Shown here: piece by piece, positions 11,141-24,030 of the stretch
How positions within the stretch are numbered: position 1 is the first letter of the stretch
How the letters are laid out: each line of letters begins with the position of its first letter
Assembly (NCBI GenBank): GCA_009741485.1
Contig: CM019214.1
Coordinates: 52,345,310 to 52,409,309 of the forward strand
Source: Malurus cyaneus samueli
Lineage: Eukaryota > Chordata > Aves > Passeriformes > Maluridae
Reading direction: 5' to 3'
Length of the DNA: 64,000 nt
Notes under the pieces: model-generated
The model's database searches: none
Seen by the model: only the letters and a program-made list of their open reading frames with translations
What the model was told of the DNA's origin: nothing
Program-made: the position numbers and the translations under genes

Positions 11141-14100
11141 AGAACAGTTTATATTGGCGTTTCCTAATCCACTTCAGACAAAGCAAACCAGGTAAACTGC
11201 TTAAACTAAAGAAATTAATCCAATCATTTTTTCCTGAACTGAGTTAATAAGTACTCACAAATTGCTTTAGGGGTGGATATAAGGACAGTAAACAGCACAG
11301 AGGTGGTAACAAACAGTTGGAAGGAAACAGACCACTGAAAGTTGGTGAATCTATGTCTCAGGCCCAGGCTGAAATTGGCAATTTGAGCAAAATTAGGAAA
11401 GGTTGATCTGGCACAAAACAAAATGAATGGTCAAGTTATGTGGCAGAACCCCCACCTCCAGCACACAACTTCATATAAGTGTATGTATAAATGAAATAGT
11501 TGAACAGATAATTATATACCTCTTACATGCCTCTAGATACCTGGAGTATTTTGATACTTTCTCTCAATGTATTTTATTAACATTGTTTTATTTTCTCTTA
11601 AATATTTCAATACTTCACGTGTGAGAATGAAAGATTCTGATAAGCTCTGACAATATTCCAAACATGGGGTTTCAGCCAAATGAGTGGCAGGAGTCAAGAT
11701 AATCTCGGACAAGGGTAATATATTGCAGTTGCAGCTTCATGATCCAGGTTACGGGATAAATCCTTAATTTTCATGGATAAGGCCCTGAAAATTTCTGCAA
11801 AATAAAAGCTACTCTTGTAGCTACTAACTGCTCTCAAACTGGTTTTATCCCTTCCCTGCAGTCCTACTGGATAGCCGTACTCCAGAACAAAGTGCACAAG
11901 CATTCCAGACATTTTGGGTACATTGTGGTGATTTGTAGCTGTCCTCACCTTGCCAGCAGCCTTGGAAAGGTTGAAGAACAGTAACGCGGCAAGAAGGGAA
12001 AAAACTCTCCGAAGTTACACATGGGCATTGTCACGGTGCAAAATCACAGCTCCTTGCCTTTCATGTGCCATTGCCCTGTTGCTGAAAATGCTTCACTGAG
12101 TGGTGTGTGCTACTGAACACAGCTGTCAATTTTGTGGTTGATAGCCCCTTGGGAAATGATTTCTCCTATACTCTTAGCAAACATGATACAGAGCCTTCAC
12201 AAAATCCTTTTTGGTGCACCCCCATCATGGCTCTCAGTTTATAGGACCATGAGGGCTGTCATGGGAGGCAATAGCTGGGAGAGGCTTAGTGATTGTTGCG
12301 GGATACACCAGAGGCCACCATGAAATACCTCCGCCAAAATCTCAAGAGATGGACAGAGTCCATCCATCTGTTTTCAATTAAAGAACCAAATTTTGTTAGT
12401 TGCATGTATAGGTTGAATTTACATGTAATTTCAATCATGTTGCTGGCAAATAACCAAACTAATAGGGGAAAATATTATTCAGGTCCAGTCTTATATTTAT
12501 TGCAACAGTTTTATAAAATTCAGTCACAAATCAAATTTAAACATCAGTGCTTTGGAAAACAGAAGAGGTGGTGATTTTCATCTTTATTTCAAATACATAC
12601 AGTTTTTTCCCCAGTTATTTCCTGGCTGTAAGTGCTGATGCTCCCTCCACTGCTTGTCTTTTTCATAATGATTTTGCCATTGTAAAGTCTCCTCCCCTTT
12701 ACTGGAAATAACATTTCATTTTTCCCTCTATTCAAACATCCTACTCTGCAGATGAGCAGGATACAGAAAAAGGCACACCTACTTACTGAATCTAAACATG
12801 CCTGAGTTATCATGACATCTTCAAAGTACTCCTCTTCCTTCCACTCTTCCCCCCACCCTTTTTGCCACATACAAATTACAATTGCTTTTGATGTCAATGT
12901 GTCTGGATTCCTGGTTCTAGTGACAACCACCATCTAGGATACTTAAAAGAAAAATTGAAAGAGGAAGAACAAGTCAGACTAGGCCTATGTATTGTTGCAG
13001 GAAGCCTTCAGAACATAAATCACTTCAGACACGGGAATAACTGGATTAAAACCAGGGGAGGTTGAGCCATTTGTTTTAAGGAGCTATGAAAATACCTTAC
13101 AAGACCAAGGATTAAGAGCTAAACCTAGATCCATGGTTTTGCATCCATAGCACATCTTGATACGTTGGAATATGCTGGGAACCAGGAGCTAAACAGACAT
13201 TAATGGTGTCAGCTGTGGAAAAGGTTGAGAGGTTGAGGTTTCCAATTTCCCAAACACAGTGACCAGAACAGCTGGAGATGTCCTGCCTTCTGTCCCCAGA
13301 GTCTCTTTTTGTGTGCCATAGCTGATGTGCTCAGTGCAGTGGGTGGTGAGACACCTCCCCGAGGTCTCTGGGTCACCTCCCTCCCCAGGCACCCTCCACC
13401 CCACAGGTATTGACCCCACTAACCAGTCTACATGGGCAGTGACATTTTGGGTACAGTCCCACGTCTATGCCAGTGAACCTCCTGTGACAGTCTGCATCCA
13501 AGCACAAGATTGCTACTATTTTGGCCCAGCTGAGCAGCTCAGCATACATGTCATGTTTATACATAGCTAGGATTTTAAATTATGCCTGTTTTCCAAGAAA
13601 CCCAGTCTGGCAGGTAGACTCTGTGCACACATAACACACTTCTAAGGCCCAAACTCCATGAAGAACACAGCAGTCTACCCTCCTTTAAAATTCAAAAGCG
13701 GGGTATTTCCTATGCAAATTAAAAAAAAAAAAAAAAAGTTATTCACTGTCTTATTTCTTTCCAACCCTTTATAGAGCAACTCAAGAGACACAGCACCTTC
13801 TAAAGAGCAGGGGATAACAACACTCTTTTCAAATGTCAGTTTGCCTTTCCTCACCTCTGAAAAGTGTACCAGACATCAGGCTGCAGGCTGCTTGTGTCAA
13901 GAAGCAAAGCTTATCCATGCCTGATGTTCATCTGTGCTGCTATACATAAACCAAAAGTGCAGCCAAGATTGATTAGTCTGGAAAACAGCAGAAATCTGAT
14001 TACTCTTCTCCAGCAATTAGGACACTCACAAATGTGGGCTTCTCATTCCTACTCCAATGTCTGCATCTGACATGAAACAGTCACTAGCATGAGCATCGAG

Positions 14101-15902
14101 CACATTCATGATTTTCTTTTCTTGCTAAATTATGCAAAGCCCAAATGTAAAGAAAAAAAACCCCAATGAAATCTGTCTTTCTTCACCAGAAAGAATGCCT
14201 CATCAACATATTTCACAAGTCATCACAAAAAAGCTGGATTTTCTTTCTGAGACTAAATAGGATCTATTCAAGTATTTCGAACAGGGACAGTAAGGTCACT
14301 GCAAGTCAGTCAGCAGAAGTATTTAATTCAGGAATCAAATTATTTTGGATTGCAATTTATTTTTCTTGTATTTATGAAAAGAGAAGAAACCCATTAAGCT
14401 GCAACTTGTGAGACAGGCTAGGAATAAGTTCTAAATTCAGATTTTATAAGGTGGCATAGATAGCAAAGTGTTAACATTAACATAGATACATACAAAAAGT
14501 CACTTTTCTTAAAGCAAACTAAAATGAAGACTACCTCAATGACATGTGAAAGATTGCTTTGCAAATTTGGGATTTCTGTCAGTACTCATGTATATTTTTC
14601 CTTCTGCACTTAGAAGATTTTCTAAAATGTGTCGGGGGAGGGTGCATGTGTAATATTTTGGGCCTCTACAAAAATATTTAAAGTCAGTTTAATTCCCAGC
14701 ATCATATATTATATCTTTCCAACTTTAAAACAAAACAAACAACAAAACATGTCTTAAATTTCAAACCTAGAATTGTGCATGTGGGTTCCCTTTCTTTTAG
14801 TATATTTATTTAATGTTTGAAATTTCAACAGAACAGTGGAAAGCATTATGACTTCTTGGTATACAGGTCCTTTGGGCTCTTCTAAATAGATTCATTAACT
14901 TAATTTGAGAGTGTGATATAATGGATGTTTTCAGTCCCAAATTCCAGATGTAGTCAATCCATATGTCTGCACATTTCTGAAGAACATCACACAAAACGTC
15001 TGGGAAAATCCAGCCTCAGCAGCCAAGGGAAACTGCACTCTTATCACGGTGCTGGTAAAACCAGCAATGCTCTATCTATGCTGGCATCTGGTCTTTCAGT
15101 AAGGTCACAGAGAGCAGACCACAGGCAAGCAGACAACATTCCTACTCCACAGCAGAGGACATTACATCCCAGGCCATACATGACACACAGATCTTGCCTG
15201 GTCCAGGCACACAACTCAGAAGTGTGCAAGATCTTGACTGCTCCTCAGAATTCCTAAAGAATACACATAGTTGTCAATGGACATGTTCCTTACACACATC
15301 TTCATTTTCTGGCTGTGAACTTAATTGTGGTAAATTTAGGAGAATTTTGAATATCCATCCAAGATTCAGTGAGGAAATCCTTAATAATATCCTGCTTTCC
15401 TGTCTACATAACCTGGATGTGTTTGCAGCATGACTAGAATCAACTGCGCAGGAGGTTCACTGAGAGCGTGTCCCATTTGTAGCGTGTGCCATCTTTACTT
15501 TCACATTTCAAATGGAAGGAGGGCAGATTTAGATACTGAGAAGAAATTGTTTACCTTGAAGGTAAACAATTTCTTGAAGGTGGGGCACTGGAACATGTTG
15601 CTTGAATTTGCAGATGCCCTGCCCTCTCTCCCCCAACCCTCACCCTTCACTCCCACCACACAAGGAACACCCACATTCCTAGGACATTCCCTAGATCAGG
15701 GACGCAAAGGCTCCCCAGGGGAGTTTGTGTTTTGTGCATACATCAAGCACTGGTGTAATCCCTTTATCAATAAAAAAGGGTTGAGCAGTCCCAGCAGAAC
15801 TGAGCTGAAGCCAGGATGCCCTTCTTCCACAAATTCCTCTTCTCCCAAGAATTCAGAAGCAGGGACCTAGTTCACCCCCATTATCTCACAGAGTCAGCTA
15901 TT
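11141..15902. other. Intergenic, no gene recognised
   Basis: No exon can be supported. A17 lies at 13721-13737. A patch at 13190-13570 is a little more GC-rich than its surroundings but I cannot assign it. A weak transposase-like stretch near 12018-12047 and a strong palindrome at 15541-15575 are described separately. The 146-codon open frame over 15430-15870 spans the palindrome and matches nothing I recognise. Confidence 0.55.
15541..15575. repeat. 35-bp perfect inverted repeat with two forkhead-type cores
   Basis: The arms aagaaattgtttacctt (15541-15557) and aaggtaaacaatttctt (15559-15575) are exact reverse complements around a single central G at 15558. Each arm holds a TGTTTAC/GTAAACA core, the classical FOX-family binding core, so two sites face each other across the dyad. 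The match is read directly; any protein binding is inference. Confidence 0.9.
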
Positions 15903-16145
15903 CATCACAGAATCACAGAATGGTTGAGGTTGGAAGGGACCCTGAAGGCCATCTGGTCCACCCACCCTGCTCAAGCAAAACCATCCACAGCTGCTTGCCC
16001 AGGACCATGTCCAGACAGCTTTTCCAGTGGGGGAGACTCTACAATCACTATGGGAACTCTGCTCCAGTGCTCAGTCTTTCTCACGCTAAGAACAATGTTC
16101 CCTGGTTTCTGAGTTGGTGCCCATTGCCTCGTACCTTCCTGCAGA
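15903..16145 (-). mobile_element. CR1 LINE 3' end, well preserved
   Basis: The plus strand reads 'atcacagaatcacagaatgg', then 'ttgaggttggaagggaccct', the classic inverted avian CR1 3' end. It continues through 'gctcaagcaaaaccatccac', 'tgcttgcccaggaccatgtc' and a diverged '...aactctgctccagtgctcag' block. The octamer-like terminal repeats are present at 15905-15920. It is 5'-truncated and non-coding. Confidence 0.93.
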
Positions 16146-16844
16146 GAGATTCAGCTTTAACAGCAAACAAAAAACTTCCTTACTTTGGCAGTGATCATAA
16201 AAAATAGCAGCTTAGGATTCGAAGCTCTTTGTGAAAAGGACTCCAAAAACAAAACTCCCATTTCCTATTTCATGGGTTCCATGTCCTACTCCTGTTCACA
16301 CAGTGAACTGAACCAAGTATTGTCCATGTGCTCAGGGAAGCATAGGCACCTATCAACTTCAGAGGGCTTTATCTTCCTTTTGTGCAGGTAGCTAAGGAAT
16401 TTCCAGATATATAAGGGCTTACAGTCCACAGGAGTCACAGGTACCATGACTAGCAGGCATAATGTAGCCCTACATGTTCTCATTGCCCTGTAAATTGATC
16501 AAAAATGCATCAGTTGAAGACAGAGATTCCTTGACAGTATCAGATGACAAAAATTACCATATAAAACAAATTGTTAGTAGTACCTAGTAAACATATCATG
16601 TCTTAAATACTATCTTGCTTTATTGGAATGTAACAAGGATTAGAAGACATGAAGACAAGTAGCAATTGTATTAATAATTTTGTTTATTCCTTACTGAATC
16701 ACTTGAGTCATCTTGAAAGAGACTGAATGACCAGTTTGGCAAGTCTCTCTGAGGAATGGGTACTTAACATTTAACAGAAGCATTATTAGTTTGCCCTTTA
16801 ATACCCCCGTACTTCAAACCTGACAGCAGTTCAACATTCAGCCT

Positions 16845-16920
16845 CCTCTGCACTCAATCTAAATCCCATTAAAGTCAATGCAAGTCTCTCCCATTTTAAT
16901 GGGATTTAAATCAAGCCTTT
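16845..16920. repeat. Ancient palindromic amniote interspersed repeat
   Basis: The arms taaatcccattaaa (16860-16873) and tttaatgggattta (16895-16908) are perfect 14-bp inverted repeats with a 21-base loop. The local wording ('cccattaaagtcaatgcaag', then 'atgggatttaaatcaagcc') closely follows a common old repeat motif in reptile and bird DNA ('cccattgaagtcaatgg...atgggatttggatcaggcc'). I do not know its family name with certainty. Confidence 0.55.
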
Positions 16921-17808
16921 AATCCTCAGTGTCTCTGTCCTTTGTGTCATTCACAGACAGAAAATTATGAATCTGGGTTCGTGATGTAGATATTGCTGCA
17001 ATGGGAGGTGAATGATAGCAATCAGTGCAAAAAAAATTTTGTGAAAAAAACATATCTTTGTGTCTCTTTTCTATTGAAAGCAGAGTGTCTTGTATACTTG
17101 GAGAAAAGTTAAAGAAAATATTTAAGCTGTAAAATCTTGAAGCCCTTCTCTCTGCCAAATCAACAGCTCTGAAGGGATTTGTCTGCATTAACAAACTTGC
17201 TTACATATTGGAATCTACTCCTTCAAGTTCTCTTCACTGTACAAAAAGATTCACCTCCAGAGGGCAATTTATCTGATCTGTCTGAGATGTTTCAAGCTGA
17301 GATGAACAGGTTTCTTCTGATGCTTATTTCTTGCCATTGATCATACTGATTGAATGGATAACTCAGATATCTCATGTTTAGGCATCTATAATTAAGGCAG
17401 ATATTCCTCACTCCTTACAGGTTTGTTTTGGTTTTATGTTTTGGTTTTTTTGTTTTTTTTTTTAAACTGTAAGAGGTACCCTTTAAGCCTCAAAGTAAGT
17501 AATCCACCTCTTCTGTGATTGTGTTCAGTTCCATTTCTAAGGTGACATGCAAGGAGCACATCATGCTGGTTTTGAAAAGTAATTTTTTCTTTAAACTCAA
17601 ACACATATTTTAGGCAAAACCGACTGGTTTTACATATATATTTTGAATTACAGAGATATCACATGTCTTGTTAGGTTATTGGTATGATGAATTATCCTTA
17701 TTACTGAACATGTTATTGCAGCTCTGGTAGAACATCATTTCTTTAGTATTTGATGCAAATCCTCTCTAATAATTTGCAGTCAATACATTGAAGGCTTGCA
17801 TTTACCCT

Positions 17809-17855
17809 TTTAATCACAGGCGTGATTAAATGTGAGGAGCACATGTGAGGAGCAC
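17809..17855. repeat. Short hairpin followed by a 13-bp tandem duplication
   Basis: tttaatcac (17809-17817) and gtgattaaa (17822-17830) form a 9-bp inverted repeat with a 4-base loop. Directly after it, atgtgaggagcac occurs twice in tandem (17830-17842 and 17843-17855). Confidence 0.85.
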
Positions 17856-19859
17856 ACAGATAATTTGTTCACTGAAACTCTTCAATGCTTTTAGGCATGC
17901 TGCTTTTCAAGGCACACATTCTTGAATAGTAACATAGTCTATATTCACTTTTCCTGTGGTGAATGCTTCATAATTAGCTGTACTATAAACCTGTTTCTCT
18001 CTGTTAAAGAGGTTCGGTGAATTTGCTCTGCTAGCAGAGCTATTTCAGCAAAACAGAATACTGAAGGCATTTTTCCACCACTGTGTCCACCACGCCTACT
18101 TTAATGACGCTCTCTAAGCCAAGATTAGAGCTGCATATTGTGTAGACAGATAAATGAGTTCAGGGTGTGTGATTTTTTCCCCCCAGCTCAGCTGAGACAT
18201 CATACTGACAGAAATAGCTTCTATCATAGACCATATCCATACCTAAAATTTTGCCCACAGAGCTTTACTAATAAAGTTATTCTAAGGGCAAAGAGGCAAT
18301 CAAACGAAAAGAATGCCTAATGTACATACACATAGCTTTAAGTATTTAAACCAATATAAGAAATACTGCCTAATTTTGAAGTATTTTGTTGTTATAGAAG
18401 TTTCACCCTAAAAATCTGTCCCTTTACGCTATCACAATACTGAAAAAAAGTGTGTAACACCTGTTCGACTCTAGTATGCAACCTGAGCTGCATGGATGAT
18501 TTTTCCTCCTCACTATTTAGCTGTTAATTCTCTGTGTTATTGCCAAAATATGACTGCTACAGAAAATTACTCGTATGAGTGTTCAGTTGTGGACAATGTA
18601 AGGTTTCTTTGTTATACATGATGCAATTATTGAACCATGAGTTCTTTTGTTCTTTTTCTTCCCCCTTGCATTTGAGGGGCAAAAAACAAACCACAAAAGA
18701 CTAATACAAAAATTGAGTAGTGGAAGGTAATTTTTTGTGGATTTTCTGAAAGTATAAAAAATACATGATTAGGATATGTGATTAAATTTACCCTTGTAAA
18801 CTAGGCACTGGAATACATGTTAAAACACAGGAAAAGTCATTAACCTTTGAGTCACATAGAAGATGCAGAGCTACGAGCAAGAATGTTCTTCAAGTCACTA
18901 AGTTTTACATATAACACCTGTATTTATGGGTAAATTTTAAGCTGAGGAGAGAGTTACGGTGACATAGAAATCTAAGAATCGTGAACTAGTGAACAACTTG
19001 GTATGAAAAAGTCTTTTATATGTATGTGGTTGAAAGGCTCTAACATCTTTCTAATAAAATCATCATCAACGAAAGTACCCTTGACTGGAAAAAAAAACAG
19101 AAAAAAAAGGAAAGAAACAAGTAGGAAGAAGGAAGTAAATAAAATTCAGATTCAGGAGTCAATTTTTAATTTGTGGGATTACTCGAGTGCTTACAGCTCT
19201 CAGCTCCTGGCATGTGTAACCACAGCAGCAGTAGGTTGCTTGCGCCTTGTCTTCACAATGCATCCTTTTGTGTGACCGCTGCAAATGTTTGACAGTCATT
19301 AGAAAGTCATCCAAGGAAATACTTCCTTTCCATGTACAAGATCCTTTTCGTGGGTTTTTAACACTGAGCATTCTCAGTAATTCAGCTATCATTAGCAAAA
19401 GAATAGTTTCTTACAGCCTGCCTCTGCCCTTAAGGGTCTTTTATAAAGAGGACAGAAGCTCTTTGTTGTCACTCCTTCACACGTTATTAACAGAGGTTTA
19501 ACAGAAAGAAGAGGGGCTTGTTACATGCCCGCTGCAATTTGTTCTTTTTTCGGTTCATTCAGATCTTCATCATGACCACCAGAAGATGGATTAACCCAGA
19601 TCCAGGGTGACTGTTTCCATACTGAATAGAAAATGAATTCAAACAAGGCAGACAGAATAATCTCTCACTGCAAAGAAGCACTCAGCTAACGAGATGGTGA
19701 ATATTCCTGCATGCCAGACAACACTTTTGTAAAACGAACTGCTGTTCAACAAAGGAAAGTAAACCTCAGTAAGATATATTCTCTCGATAATTTGATATGA
19801 TCATCGTTTTACCATCGTTTTTGCTTTTTTGTCTCTGCTGCCTAATTCTTTCCATGCTA

Positions 19860-20100
19860 CCTACGCACATCCATTGCTGAGCCCCCGATTGTCCTGCACA
19901 AAGCAGTAATTTACGGTGATTGCCTCTCATCCCATCGTGTTTGGGTCTGCAAACCGGGTCTGCAAACCGCTAGCTGTGATGGGGCTGTCAGCCGGTGTAA
20001 AATGGTAGTGCTGTGCTGATGGCAGCGAAGTCGGGCTGACTCAACATTAGCTGAGCCACCGCTTCCTCGGTTCAGCTTTGGCAGGGTCCGGGCCCCCACA
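19860..20100. promoter_or_regulatory. Small CpG-rich patch, possible regulatory element
   Basis: I count 12 CpG dinucleotides in these 240 bases, while the flanks on both sides have almost none. The patch is also more GC-rich than its surroundings. It contains a 13-bp tandem duplication (gggtctgcaaacc twice, 19943-19968). No open frame here looks like a real exon. It could be an enhancer, an orphan promoter or part of an unrecognised repeat. Function is inferred only from composition. Confidence 0.35.
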
Positions 20101-20744
20101 ATGACTTGCCACTTTTACAATTCTAACAACATTTTCAATGAATTTGGGACCATGTCCAGTATGAATCATACTCAACTCTCCAGCACTGCCACTCAGGGCA
20201 GGAAGTTGTAGATTTTTCCATCGTGGTCCAATGAGTCATTTAGGTTTCTCTGAAAATTTCTGTTGGTTCAGAATTTCATAAAGGGATGATGAAAATCAAA
20301 GACACTCAAATATGAAAATGGAGTTCTGCCAGTGCTACACACATCATACTGATATACTAAAAACTCTACTGAACAACTCCTTGACAGCCGAGAGGTCTCA
20401 GCCAAAGATATTTTAAGAGTATCTGAATGCTGAAGTTTAAAGATAAGATTGCTCATGTGCAACTTATCCAGGAAAAGGTATCTCACCTATCTTCTTTGTA
20501 GAGCATCCAACTCTTCCATATCAAGAAGTGCAGGTCGACTGGTTTAATTTACAGGGAGCAAGTAATTAGAGGACGCTCCTTCCCTACAGGTAAAGTTCTT
20601 CCAGCTATTGGATGGCTGAGCAACCTCCTCGATTCAAGGAGTGTAAAAGTCTCAGAGCCAGCACAGGTTTGGTCATGTGTGTGCTGCGCAAGATGTTTGT
20701 AAACAGCCTGGGAAAGAGAGCCAAGAGTGCCATGGTGAAGCCTG

Positions 20745-21260
20745 CGGGTGATGTTAAGTAATTCGAGGTAGTGTAAGCAAAGAGAAGCATCCTAAGCTGC
20801 TGAGCAGTAAAATGGCAGGTGGAATTCAATGCAGATAAATGTGAAATTGTGGAGTAAACTATTAGGAAAAACAGACCTGATATCACATGCAAAAAGCGTG
20901 ATTGCATATTAAATGGGCTGATGTATTCTGCAGAAAGATTCTGCAGAAAGGCTTAGGCTAGATAGCACTGTGAGAGCACCAACTTTGTGCTAAAAACCAA
21001 GTAGAATATTAGGAAACACTAGAAAAGAATAAACAAACAGGACAGAAAAATCTTCATGTCATTGTTTTAATCCATAATTCATTTATACCTTGAATAAATA
21101 CTGTGTACAGCTTTGATGCCATCACCATAGAAGGGATATTAGGAACTGAAAAAACTTTGCCCAGTTTTTTCCTTCCTGTCATGTCCACGCATGGACAATG
21201 CTAGGGCAGGGTACTGTGGGAGACGGACTCTTTGTCTGAACTGTTCCTATGCCCTTACAT
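20745..21260 (+). mobile_element. Ancient CR1-clade LINE, 3' part
   Basis: The plus strand carries decayed late-ORF2 wording: 'aaaatggcaggtggaattca' followed by 'atgcagataaatgtgaaatt' (the 'W..xxNxxK' region downstream of the RT palm). Later comes 'taccttgaataaatactgtg' then 'tacagctttgatgccatcac', corresponding to the 'LEYCVQLWSP' region. The 3' tail near 21210-21255 ('agacggactctttgtctgaa') matches the 'gatggaccattggtctgacc' tail of old amniote CR1. A 13-bp tandem duplication (attctgcagaaag twice) sits at 20925-20950. The start of the element is approximate. Confidence 0.6.
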
Positions 21261-24030
21261 TCATGTGAAGATCATTTTGTGACAGCTTACAGTTCTGAAA
21301 AATGAAAGTTGGCAGCCAGTCCCAGCTGAAAAATGCAATTTGGCAGCGGTTTACCTGTTGTATACTCAACACCACACTTCCATGTGGGGATGGAGGGAAG
21401 AAGACGTGATTGCAAGAGCATTTGAAACACTATACGTATGAGATCATCTCAAGTATAATCGCCATTCAGGGTAAACAACTCAAACAACTTCCTGTGCCAC
21501 TATAAAGACATGAAATGGAATGCTTATGCACATGGAAGTAATGCAATAGGATGCAGTAAGTGCTCAGTACTGTGACAGGGGTTAAAATACAGCTCAAGAT
21601 CTTCAGTGTCCGTGATCAAGCCATGACAGGTGCAGACACATATCACAATCATCTAAAGCAGTGCTCTAACTGTGTTATAAAGTAGTCTAAGGCTGCTGCA
21701 CAGCCAGGGCTTTTGATGCCGTTCTCCCATGCCCAGTTCAAGCCCACCCTACTTTTCCAACGGCTGCATACAGGGCACCACCAATGCTGGAAAGCTCACA
21801 AGAAAATTTATGTGAATTCTCAGCTATCAATGGCTGCAAATCCCACGAGAAGCCGATTATTCCCTCTTTGTATCAGCAATATTTGCAATGTGGGAAAGTA
21901 CGAGCAATTCAAAGGATAAATTTCTGCTGCTATGCCAAAATAAAATGTCATTTTCAGATCTCTGAAAATATTGCAGACTCTGGTTACACCAACAGTACCC
22001 TATTGTTGGTGAGAGCTGCAAGTAACACACACCCCATTCACTTGGCTGCTGGGACACTAAGGGAGATATTCCCTTCCTCATTCTGCTTCCCCTCCCCTCA
22101 GCTGCTAAAATGACAAAAGGAGGCCAGCTGAATGCTGTGGGCAATTTTGAGGAGTATAAAGCTAATGCCTTCACAGGGTCTTAGGAAAACTCTAGTGCAG
22201 GCACACTCAGCTGCTTCAGGGAAATTGAGCAATATGGATTTACAAACTGGGCTGAGAGAGACCAACACCAACTCACATCAGCATTCTGTCTATGCTGCTT
22301 GCTAACCATGAAAGAAATAGAGCTGAAAACCTAGATACTGCTGACAACCTCTTCCTCAAAGATTTTATTTGGATTAGGGCTCACAAGTAGTTTGTGTAAA
22401 TGGTCACCCCCAGTACTGGTATTTCAGGTATCAGCAGGGAAAAAACATTCAAAATTAAGCAGGACCTTGATCAAAGTAGTGGTGAGTTCTGGTGGAAGAA
22501 GGTCTAACTGGTCTAACTGGTGTTTAGGAGCAGGGAGAACAATTGTGCTAAAATGGGGCTTGTGTACAGTATTTATTTTAGAAATAAGGGGGATATACAA
22601 CAGTCACTGTGGCAGAAACCATGAAATACACCCGTAGGTATATATTAAAAAATACAGCCCACAGGTAATGAAAACATCCTTAGTCCAATAAATGTCAAAA
22701 AATGAAGGATCCAGAGCAACAGCAGAAAAGACAAACAGTTAGCTCTGTAATGCCATTGATTCCACAGTCATCTTAGAAAATCTAACTCCCTGGACCATTT
22801 GCATGTAGTTAATACGAAATCTACACTTCACCTCTATACAGGTGTTTAACCCAGGATTGCACAGTGAAGGGAGAGGAAGCCACCAGAAACATAAGAGTCT
22901 GTCAGTAGTGCCAGTAACCAAGGACCCAAATCCCAAAGGTATCTTCAGTCTCGTAAAGAGTCTTTATGCAGTGGCACCACCTTCTTTGTGTATTTTCAAG
23001 TGAAGTTAGTGCTCTGCACGTGTGTTAATCAGCCTGATCTTGGTAAATCAGCCTCCAGGGATTCAGGTTCCCGTAGCTCTAGATTGGGAAACTTTTGAGG
23101 TTGTGTGGAATTCTGTGTTTTCAGTTCTTAGGGAACCCTGTACTGCAAGTCTAATAGAATTAGAGTTTTCTAAGGGCTGTCAGTTCTCTGTTGGAGACAT
23201 CCTTAACTTTTCTTTTGAATCTTGGCATTATAACTCAACCGGAATACAGCTGAATACATCTCAAATCTCAGCATGAGGATTCTAATCTGACACTGAGTGT
23301 GCTTTTCTGCACCTAAGACTAATCCCAAGCTATACCAGTTCTCAAAATGTATTAAGCAAAATTGCACAAATGTGTTGCTATTGCAGATAAGGTGGTACAC
23401 ATAAAACTTCAGACATGCTCACCTGGTGCTTTTCTCTCTTCCACGTGATAGGGCTTAGAGTAACCCTCCCTTAAATTATGTGATTCAGCTAGATACCTGA
23501 ATTTATGTGAAATAAACCCAGAACATATGGCCTGAGCAAAAGGGTGTTTGCAGGGAAAAATGTCTAGCAGAAATACTACTTAATTATCTCAGTGAAGTCA
23601 ACTGTGTAGTCATAAATTATTATCCATATACAATATGTATGTGGGAAGAAGAAATACTTTCTATAAAAGAAAATTGTCTGCTGCATTTTTTTTTTCCAAA
23701 AGCAGAAGCCGATCATTCTACCAGGCAATGTTCAAGTTTGAACTCAGAAAGGAATGCAGGAAAAAGAAGGAAAAAAACCTAGCAATGACTTCCCTCTTAT
23801 ACTTTAGGAAATACTTGTTTGGAAGAGTTGCATGAGAACATACAGAATTAAGGTTTTGATTTCTTATTAGGCTGGACCAAGCTTAAACCAATGACCTCAA
23901 GGTTATAAGACCTACATGTATTTTTCCATTTTCTAAACAATCCAACCCTTCCTACTAATAAAATACCCTTATTCATAAGTCCATACCACTGATTTACATA
24001 CAGCTTGAAAACAACTAAGTCTAGACAAGG
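21261..24030. other. Intergenic, no gene recognised
   Basis: Nothing is recognised beyond a 9-bp tandem duplication (ggtctaact, from 22501) and ordinary AT-rich sequence. Open frames here are short and resemble no known protein. Confidence 0.6.

Larger units (their letters stand above)
16146..20744. other. Intergenic, no gene recognised
   Basis: No exon or RNA gene is recognised. The stretch holds an ancient palindromic repeat (about 16845-16920), small tandem duplications, a T-rich run at 17440-17463 and an isolated CpG-rich patch (about 19860-20100), each listed separately. Confidence 0.55.

Noticed and set aside
15430..15870. 146-codon open frame on the plus strand
   Set aside because: It runs through the 35-bp palindrome and matches no protein; no exon borders of quality flank it.
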